DNA of 64,000 bases. Source: Sorghum bicolor. Its lineage: Eukaryota > Streptophyta > Magnoliopsida > Poales > Poaceae. This document shows, piece by piece, positions 56,365 through 64,000 of this stretch. A program made the translations under genes and the position numbers. The DNA lies in contig NC_012870.2 of NCBI RefSeq assembly GCF_000003195.3, positions 46,450,618 through 46,514,617 of the forward strand, in the 5' to 3' direction. The notes under the pieces were generated by a model, which did no database searches, was not told the origin of the DNA, and was given only the letters and a program-made list of their open reading frames with translations. Every line of letters starts with the position of its first letter. Position 1 is the stretch's first letter.

Positions 56365-59300
56365 ACGGCGCCAGTCCGCTGAGAAACTGAAGTCCGCCAA
56401 GGACTCTGAGAAGAAAGGGAAGAGGAAGAAGAACCTCGACCGCCAAGCGTTAGAAGCGCGTCGAGCCAAATCCAGGCAGAGGGGGGAGCCTGAAGAAGAA
56501 TCCCCTAGTGAAGATGATGGCGGGGACGGTGATGACGACAGCGACGATTCTGAGGATATGGCGTCTCGCCTCGACCGGATCCTCGAGGGTCTGTCTCGAG
56601 GCGACGTCGACGTCCCGCGGATGGGAGCGCCAAAGGAGGGGCCAGGCGGATCTCACCGCCCCCGTACTGACACCCCTCCTGCGCCCACGACCAGTCAGGC
56701 CGCCCCGCGCCCCCAACCTCCCCCTGCGCCAAAGGTGGGTGGCCAAGCTAAGCCCCAGGCGACGGGGCCGTTGACCTGCGGTCGCGCCGTGGCCTCTGAG
56801 AAGGGAGAGACCGGCCGCTGGAGCACCAGTCCTGGCGCCCGCCAGGCAGGAGTCACTGGGTCAAGGCCTGCGCCTGCTCTCGAGGGGCCCGGGGCCTTGA
56901 CGCGGGGTGGTTCGAGGCCCACCAGTCGAGGTTCCGGCAGGCGAGCCATTCTTCTTGTGGGGTAAGTTCTTTGACGTTGCGAATTTTATTCTCCTGATTC
57001 TTCGCGTTTTCTCGTATAACGGTTTTCTTTAAGTCCGTCCCTCTTTCCTCAGATTGAAGCAGACGCTCGAGCAGGCCCAGCCTTCGATGGCAAAACAGCT
57101 CAAGGTGGGAGCGGGCTCCAAGGACTCAGGTTAGCAGCTTACTCATGGGATTTGTGCCGTCCTTACGTCGGCCATTATAGCGGCTGACCTTTGTTTTTCG
57201 TTTTACAGGCTCCTCCGACCCTCAGCCGCCGACCGGCACCGAGAGCGCCCCACCTCGTCCCCCGGCGAGTGATCCTGCCCCATCGTCGCCAAAACAAACT
57301 GAGGCGCCCCGGCTCCAAGGGCAGGAAGGAGCCCCCGAGCCTCCCCGATCGGGGGTCGAGGGGGATCCCGTTACCATTAGTGATGGTTCTGGCAGCGACG
57401 GGACTTCGAGGGACGCCCATCCCATGGACGAGGAGGACCAAACTTCTCTCGTCACGGGACGGACACCCTGGCCTGCCGGGCTTCGCTCCCTCGAGGAGCA
57501 GAAGAAGAAAGAAGAGGAGGAGCACGAGCAGGAGATGCGGTGGCAGCTGTAGGAGCAGAACCGCCGACAAGAGCCGCAGGAGCTCGAGGAGCAACAGCAG
57601 CAGCAACAGGGGGGCCAAGAAGAAGGACCGCTCGAGCCCCCTCCTCACAGTCCGCCCCAACCGGTACCACCGGCGCCGCAAGAGCCCGGAGACCAGGAAG
57701 AGGATTTGCCGGTTTTCGGCCCTCCAACCCCAGCATGGCTTCATCCAGGGGCACCCGCCGCGATCCCGGCAGAGTCGGGGCGGGCGGACGGTATGGTGGC
57801 GCTTTCCTGCATGATGCGCACCCCCATCGACCCCGAGTTCGAGATTCGGGGGACGATCTACGGCATGGACGGAATCGCCCCAGGGTTCCTCCGGGAGCGT
57901 CGGGCGTGGGAGAACCGCACTCCCACCGAGGAGGATGAGGCTGGGACGTCGGGTAGTCAAGACGGCACCTGGAAGATGGTAGACGATGACGGGCGGTTCC
58001 CCTCACTCATCGACTTGTTTTTGCGCCACGGGGGGTCTCTCGAGACCGTCGAGAACCTCATTCGCGGCGTCAAGGCACGAGCTGACCAAGAGATGGAGAA
58101 CTGGTGTCCCGATCGAATCCGCATCCGAGCTTCCACCGATCCGTCTGAGCCCAACATCTTCCTGGACGATTGGAAGGAGGCTGAGAAGTGGGAGCATGTC
58201 GAGGAGCTCCGCCTCTGGATGAAGCACGTGGTGAGGCTCCTGTCGGACGTTGTAAACAACGGGCTCGGGCTAGCTTACTTTGTAAGTCTCCTAGTCTTTC
58301 ATTCTTTAGGGGACTTGTTGGTTTTGGGTTCTAACTGTTCGATCATCGATTCACAGGACCTGAAAGACACATCCCGTATCAAGTCAAGCTTTATTCATGC
58401 CACTAGGGGCGGCTGGGAGCAGCTCCCCCTCCTCAAAGACCAACTCCTGGAGTCGCAGGAGAAGCTCCTCAAAGCCTATAAAGATCTTCTGGCGCTCGAG
58501 GAGGAGAAGAAGGAAAGGGAGGCTGCCCTGGCCGAGGCTCGAGAGGCCTCAAAGAAGGCTATGGAAGAGGCCGTGCTGCTGAGGGAGCGGGCTCTGTCTG
58601 TCGAGGAGGCTGCGTCCAAAGCCTGGGAGGAGGCCCTATCCAATAAGAACGTCGTTGCTGATTTGGACAAGGAGAAGGGCCTCCTCAAGACTGACCTGGA
58701 TTCCCTTCGAGAATCCTTCCAGAGGATGAAGGTGGAACATGTGAACGGCGAGATCGCCAGGAGCGCCGCGGAAGAAGCCAAGAAGAAGGCCCTCGAGGAT
58801 CTCGAGGAGGAGCGGGCTCGATCCCGCAGCCTTTATGACGACGTTGATCGTCTGAAGAGAGCGCTGCTGGAAAAAGATGGGGCCATCGCGCAAGCCGACA
58901 AGGCGATCGAGGATCTGCGTGTTGCCAACACCGAGTTGGCGCGCACCAACAGGGAGGTCGCGAGGGCCAACACCACCTTAGTTGGCGAGAACACGGCCCT
59001 GGAGGAGAGCATCCGCGGTATGTTTTTGTACTATCCAGTTTCTTTTCTAAGGTGTGTTTGGTGTGATCTAATCTACTCATGTCGATTCTTGCAGGTCTCA
59101 AGGATGAGCTGCTGGCTGCCCAGGTCGAGGCCCGCTCCGTCAAGGCCCAGCTCGAGGGGGAGGTTGCCTTGAACGGTCGTCTAAGGACTGCGATAAGCGA
59201 CCTCTCGGCTTCCTGGGAGCTCGAGCCTGCTGACGAGTCAAGGGAGGATGCCCGAGGCGACGCACTCGTCGACCAGCTATGCTACCTTGGAGCTATGCTG

Positions 59301-59573
59301 AGGGATAGGGTGCGGGATGCTCTTCACGTCGGAGTGAAGCGGGCGATGGCGGTGGTCTACTCAGGCTTTTCTTACGACATGGAGGTGGTGTCCCACGGCT
59401 TCATCACCGACATCTCTAAGACCGACGCGGAGAACGAGGAGAGGCTCCATGCCTTGATCGACGACACAGAGGTTCCTGGGGAGAGGTTGGATAAGCTGTT
59501 CGAACCAGAGGTACTGCCCCCTGAGACTAGCTCAGGCGCTGGTGAAGGTGATGAGGGCCGAGACGCTGACTGA
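56365..59573 (+). pseudogene. Tat-type antisense gene, 3' exons (spliced coiled-coil protein)
   Basis: The continuation of the gene cut by A3. Exons: to 56961; 57053-57129; 57209-58281; 58357-59017; 59095-59573 (TGA stop at the end). All four introns (91, 79, 75 and 77 bp) have GT...AG ends and codon phases that match exactly across each junction. The protein has a Lys/Arg-rich part, a Pro/Ala-rich linker, a Glu/Gln-rich run, a globular-looking part (IDPEFEIRGTIYGMDGIAPGF region) and long coiled coils from about 58420 to 59220. One in-frame TAG at 57550-57552 (likely from CAG) breaks it. It faces the Tat pol tail to tail. Such antisense ORFs are known from Tat elements; their role is not established. 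Confidence 0.78.
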
Positions 59574-60122
59574 GGCCTGCGAGCCTGATCTGGGTGCCTG
59601 GGCCCCTTGTATAGTACTCTGTTAATTAAGTAACACAACGTTTTTTCGTAATTGTCAAATGTTTATCTGTCTTTCCGCTCGAGGCCCCTTTATTTCCTTT
59701 TGCGCCTATGTCTGTAGCTCCCATTTGGTCTTTTGTTAAAGCGACCTCGATTATCTCGAGGGTGAGGTTGTGAGTAGAGGTACCGTAGCCCAGGGGCGTA
59801 GGAGTCCTCAGGCTCGTTGTACCTCGGCTCTTAAGGGGCTCGAGGTGCCTTCACTACTCGACCGCGTGAGATTTTACAGACAGGAATGAAAGGATTATTT
59901 GGCTTTTTGACGCTTGGGGGGGGATTACCCCCTTTGCTAGCCCCCAAGGGGGTATCGACTATGATGGGTCATAGTTGGTATCCCCTTCAAACCTTAAAAT
60001 TTTGACCAGCGAAAAAGGTAAACCGTTCGAGGGAAAGATCTTTCTCATTCATGCATTTATTCATAAGGTTTTGGTACAAAATGTACATGGAAACATAAAG
60101 CTTCGAAGTTCTAGGGGTAGAA
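59574..60122. other. Convergent spacer between antisense gene and Tat pol
   Basis: About 550 bp where the plus-strand gene and minus-strand pol end toward each other. It contains AT-rich patches and short G and C runs (around 59926-59950), but no defensible frame. It would hold polyadenylation signals for both; no clear AATAAA is seen. Confidence 0.5.
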
Positions 60123-61902
60123 TCAACGTAGCTGTTCGATGTTCCACGCGTTGGTGAAGATCGCCCCTTTCTCGTCCGCCAGCTTGTACGTTCCTAGCTT
60201 TAGGACCTCGGCCACCACGTATGGGCCCTCCCAAGGTGGAGTCAGCTTGTGGCGTCCTTGATTGCTTTGCCGCCGTCGAAGGACGAGGTCGCCCTTGTTT
60301 GAGTCCCTCTTGCACACGTGCTTGTCGTGGTAGCGTCAAAGCTTCTGCTGGTATCTGGCGGAATTGAGGAGGGCCATGTCTCGAGCTTCCTCGAGTTGAT
60401 CGAACGCAATCTCTCGAGTTTCTTTATTTGATTGCTCGTTGTATGCTTTGAGTCGAGGGGATCCATACTCGAGGTCTGTTGGGAGAACAGCCTCAGAGCC
60501 GTAGACCATGAAGAATGGGGTGTATTTTGTGGCCCTGCTTGGCGTCGTTCTTAGGCTCCATAGGACCGAGGAAAGCTCCTCGACCCATTTCTTGCCGAAT
60601 TTCTTCAAGCGATTGTAGATCCTCGGTTTGAGCCCTTGCAAAATCATGCCGTTGGCACGCTCGACCTGGCCATTAGTTCGAGGGTGGGCCACTGCAGACC
60701 AGTTCACACGGATGTGATGCTGATCGCAGAAGTCCAAGAACTTTTTGCCGGTGAACTGAGTGCCGTTGTCGGTGATGATGATGTTGGGAATCCCAAACCG
60801 GTGGATGATGTCAGTGAAGAAAAGGACAGCCTGCTCGGAGCGGATGTTGGTGATGGGTCGAGCCTCGATCCATTTGGAGAATTTGTCGATGGCCACCAGC
60901 AAGTGGGTGTACCCTCCTTTCACCTTTTGTTGAGGCCCCACTAAGTCGAGCCCCCACACCACAAACGGCCATGTGATGGGGATCATCTGAAGAGTGTGGG
61001 CGGGCAGATGCGTCTATTTGGCGTAGAACTAACACCCATGGCATGAGCGCACGAGCTCGATGGCATCAGCTACGGCCGTTGGCCAGTAGAAGCCTTGTCG
61101 GAAAGCGTTCCCCACGAGGGTCCGTGGAGCAGCATGGTGGCCACAAGCCCCCGAGCGAGTGTAGGTCCTCAAGGGGTTTTCGGCCTTCTTCCACAGTGAT
61201 GCAACGTTGCAAGACCCCCGTCGGGCTTCGCCGATATAGCTCATTGTCCTCGCCATAGATTACATATGACTTGGCCCGTCGAGCGATGCGGCGAGCCTCG
61301 GATCGATCTTCTGGCAACTCGCAATGGATTAGGCAGTCGAGGAACGGCGTGCGCCAGTCAAACGGTCGACCGGGCCACTGTTCCATCTCCATTACTTCAG
61401 CCGCTATGAGTAGCGCTTTGACGTTCTCAGTCTGTTGGGCCGAAGCGACTTCGACACCAGCTCCCGAGCCCAAGTCGATGGATGGCTCATGAAGATCCCT
61501 TGAGAACGTGTCAGGCGGTACCGTGCCTCGGGTTGATGCGATCTTGGCGAGTTCGTCGGCTGCCTCGTTGTAGCGTCGGGCGACGTGGACGAGCTCGAGG
61601 CCGTGGAACTTGTCCTCGAGTCGACGGACCTCTTTGCAGTACGCCTCCATTTTCGGGTCGTGGCAATTCGAGGCTTTCATTACTTGGTCGATGACGAGCT
61701 GGGAGTCGCCTCGAATGTCGAGGCGTCGAACTCCAAGCTCGATGGCGATCTTTAGACCGTTAACAAGGGCTTCGTACTCTGCAACATTATTGGATGCGGC
61801 AAAGTGAATCCTGATGATATATCTCATATGGACGCCCAGGGGCGAGATGAACAGCAGGCCAGCCCCAGCTCCCGTCTTCATGATAGACCCGTCGAAATAC
61901 AT
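60123..61902 (-). pseudogene. Tat pol: additional RNase H and integrase
   Basis: Reading leftwards from 61902: an RNase H of the archaeal/plant type (MYFDGS, NNVAEYEALVNGL, RGDSQLVI, NEAADELA), with all four acidic positions present. A linker and integrase zinc-binding region to about 61030 follow. The integrase core at 60986-60336 has WGLDLVG, ITDNGTQF and NGQVERANG as the D, D and E regions. The C-terminal module ends NIEQLR at 60123-60125. Two RNase H domains in one pol is a Tat hallmark. Stops and a frame break lie between about 61066 and 60986 and near 60340, so no full product is made. Confidence 0.85.
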
Positions 61903-61953
61903 CGTCCATAGTTCCGACTGAACCTGAGTCGGGGGAAGCTGGGAGTCTGTCCA

Positions 61954-63306
61954 CTAGGTGACGAAATCCACCAGGGCTTGTGACTTGATAGCCTTGCGAG
62001 GCGCATAAGTGAGAGTCTCACTCATGAGCTCGACCGACCATTTGGCTATTCTTCCCGTCGCCTCCCTACTTTGGATTATCTCGCCCAGGGGGAAGGACAA
62101 GACCACCGTGATTGGGTGGCCGAGGAAGTAGTGCTGCAGCTTGCGTCGGGCGAGGATTACGGCGTAGATCAGCTTCTGGATTTGGGGGTAACGTGCCTTG
62201 GTCTCCGAGAGCACCTCACTGACGAAGTAGACCGGCCTCTGGACCGGCATCCTTCCTCCTACCTCTCGACGACCACAGCTGCACTGACGACCTGGGTCGT
62301 CGAGGCAACGTAAAGGAGCAGTGGCTCTGCAGGTTGAGGTGGGACCAGGACTGGTGCTAAAGTCAGTGTTTTCTTCAGGTTTTCGAGGGCTTCCTCGGCC
62401 TCGAGGGTCCAAGAGAAACGCTCGACCTTCTTCAGAAGTCGATACAGCGGAAACGCCTTTTCTCCTAACCTCGAGATGAAACGACTCAGCGCCGCTAAAC
62501 ATCCCGTGACTCTCTGCATGCCCTTGATGTCTCGAATCGGCCCCATTCTTGTGATGGCTGCGACTTTCTCGGGGTTGGCTTCAATGCCGTGCTGGGAAAC
62601 GATGTATCCAAGGAGCATGCCTCGAGGTACACCGAAAACGCACTTCTCGGGGTTGAGTTTGATCTGGTTGGCGCGTAGGCAGCTGAAAGTCGCAGCTTTG
62701 ACTTGACGACGATGTCGTCGACATAGGCCTCGACTGTCGACCCTATGTGCTTGCCAAACACATGGAGCATGTAGCGCTAGTACGTGGCTCCCGCGTTTCG
62801 AAGCCCGAACGGCATGGTTACATAGCAATACATCCCAAAAGGAGTGATGAAAGACGTCGCGAGCTGGTCGGACTCTTTCATTTTTATTTGATGGTAACCA
62901 GAATATGCATCAAGGAAAGAAAGGGTTTCACATCCCGTAGTAGAATCAACAATTTGATCAATACGTGGTAATGGAAAAGGAACTTTCGGACATGCTTTAT
63001 TTAAACTCGTATAATCGACACATATCCTCATTTTCCCATTCTTTTTCTTAACTAGTACAGGGTTTGCTAACCAGTCGGGATGATGAACCTCCTTGATGAA
63101 TCCGGCCGTCAAAAGTTTGTAGATCTCCTCGCCAATGATTTGCGCTTTTCCTCGACGAATCGGCGCAACCGTTGCTTCACTGGCTTGGAACCGGCTCGAA
63201 TTTCCAAGGAGTGCTCGGCGACTTCCCTCGGTATGCCAGGCATGTCCGAAGGACTCCATGCGAACATGTCGGCGTTCGCACGGAGAAAGTCGACGAGCAC
63301 GGCTTC
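61954..63306 (-). pseudogene. Tat pol: reverse transcriptase and degenerate RNase H
   Basis: RT begins left of 63306 with FIKEVHHPDWLANPV, then MRICVDYTSLNKACP, LSFLDAYSGYHQI, and the catalytic YVDD (62714-62725). The retroviral-type RNase H that follows appears to lack the first Asp (YVASTTQ where DAS is usual). Lesions: TAG at 63304-63306 upstream, TAG at 62777-62779 just before YVDD, a frameshift near 62700, another near 62270-62500, and TAG at 61954-61956. RT would copy the element RNA; this copy cannot. Confidence 0.85.
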
Positions 63307-64000
63307 CTATTTGGGATCGAGGTCGGCGCTGATCGTCAGCACCTTGCCGTCGGAGTTGTTGGGGTCGAGCGGGATCTTCTTGGTTCCTTCCGCCGGCTCG
63401 AAGCTGCCCGCGTGGCGCTTGGGCTCTGGAGCCTCAGCGGCCAGGGCCTCGAGCTTTGAGACGAGCTCGGTAGAACTCTCGACCGCCTCCCCATACTCGA
63501 CGCACTCGACGTCGCACTCGTATGCATGCTCGAAGGAGGAGCTGACGGTGATGACGCCCTTGGGTCCGGGCATCTTCAGCTTCAAGTAGGTGTAGTTGGG
63601 TATAGCCATAAATTTGGCGTAGCCCGGGTGCCCGATGATGGCGTGGTACGTGCCCCTGAACCCAACCACCTCAAATGTGAGGGTCTCCTTTCTGAAGTTG
63701 GCCGTTGTGCCAAAGCAGACCGGTAAGGCGATTCGACCCACCGGTAGTGCCTTCTTCTCTGGCACGACGCCGTGGAAACCGCCGGCGCTTGGTTGGAGCC
63801 GCCCCCTGTCGATGCCGAGGAGGTCGAGGGTCTCGAGGTAGATGATGTTGAGCCTGCTGCCAACGTCCATCAGCACCTTTGAAAGCCGGGTGTTAACGAT
63901 GATGGGGTCGACGACGAGCGGGTAGACGCCTGGGGCAACCACCTTGTCGGGGTGGTCCTCTCGATCGAAGGTGATGGGGGTGCTCGACCAGCTGAGGTAC
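63307..64000 (-). pseudogene. Tat pol: protease region, partial at window edge
   Basis: Open to the right edge, with an ITFDREDHPDKVV-like lead-in. The aspartic protease region has VLMDVGSRLNIIY near 63875 (usual DGGS altered to DVGS; the Asp is kept) and HAIIGHPGYAKFMAIPNY. A Lys/Glu-rich linker to RT follows, ending at a TAG (63304-63306) where related elements read on. Gag lies off the right edge. Confidence 0.8.

Larger units (their letters stand above)
46008..64000 (-). mobile_element. Right Tat-type element, interrupted by A3
   Basis: A minus-strand element carrying pol (60123 to beyond 64000) and, downstream of pol, a long antisense gene (46008-59573). A3 splits the antisense gene at ACGGC. 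The 5' LTR and gag lie off the right edge; the 3' LTR is missing where A2 begins. Pol order, an additional RNase H and the antisense gene identify the Tat lineage. Confidence 0.85.

Noticed and set aside
57175..58006. Long minus-strand frames (261 and 184 aa) opposite the Tat antisense gene
   Set aside because: They lie across confirmed plus-strand exons and an intron, are Leu/Arg/Pro-rich shadows, and show no retrotransposon domain.
1..64000. Left and right Tat-type sequences being two halves of one element
   Set aside because: The left piece ends rightwards in its own 5' LTR with a putative TSD base set (CTCAT), so its pol lies off the left edge; the right piece needs a 5' LTR beyond 64000. 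They are separate insertions in the same orientation.

Overview
This window is intergenic, heterochromatic nuclear DNA from a flowering plant, almost certainly a grass (Poaceae; a panicoid is only a guess). I find no host protein gene, tRNA or rRNA. Nearly all of it is Ty3/Gypsy LTR retrotransposon sequence: Tat-type, Tekay/Del-like chromovirus-type and Athila-type elements, plus a tandem TRIM, nested in one another. Boundaries come from LTR ends (TG...CA), primer-binding sites, polypurine tracts and target-site duplications (TSDs) read in the sequence. Family names come from domain order and motifs, not from a database search.

Layout. 1-2694: the 5' end of a Tat-type element on the minus strand (decayed gag, PBS, 5' LTR), continuing off the left edge. 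2695-2891: an unassigned remnant with a minus-strand TATA box. 2892-4132: a tandem TRIM with three 281-bp LTRs. 4136-8999 and 38508-42017: element T1, a decayed minus-strand Tekay/Del-like element (3' LTR, pol, gag), split at its integrase by element A1. 9000-38507: A1, a plus-strand Athila-type element (TSD TATAT, 1236-bp LTRs, gag-pol with one frameshift and one nonsense codon, and a third ORF of 209 aa). A1 is split 13 bp before its 3' LTR region by T2. 17079-37254: T2, a plus-strand Tekay/Del-like compound (TSD CTAAG) arranged LTR - complete internal region - LTR - truncated internal region - rearranged third internal segment - 25-bp LTR tail. Its first 1467-aa gag-pol frame is open throughout. 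42018-42197: a probable deletion scar. 42198-46007: A2, a minus-strand Athila-type fragment (gag-protease, PBS, 5' LTR). 46008-64000: a minus-strand Tat-type element. Its pol (60123-64000) is decayed. Its antisense spliced gene (46008-59573, plus strand) is interrupted by A3 (46772-56364, TSD ACGGC), a minus-strand sister copy of A1 with a 235-bp internal tandem duplication.

How the parts work together. Each autonomous element encodes capsid (gag), protease, reverse transcriptase/RNase H and integrase; the LTRs carry promoter and polyadenylation signals, and the PBS binds a host tRNA. Three extra genes go beyond this core. The first is a coiled-coil ORF between 5' LTR and gag in T2. The second is a 209-aa ORF downstream of pol in A1/A3, preceded by what looks like its own promoter. 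The third is a multi-exon gene antisense to the Tat element.

The observations I rate highest are: paired GGGCGCCCGCCC boxes exactly 21 bp apart in every Athila-type LTR here and again in front of the 209-aa ORF; coding constraint on that ORF (about 17 synonymous versus 7 missense differences between two copies); a short peptide conserved inside Tekay/Del-like LTRs; and the compound structure of T2. All divergence counts were made by eye.
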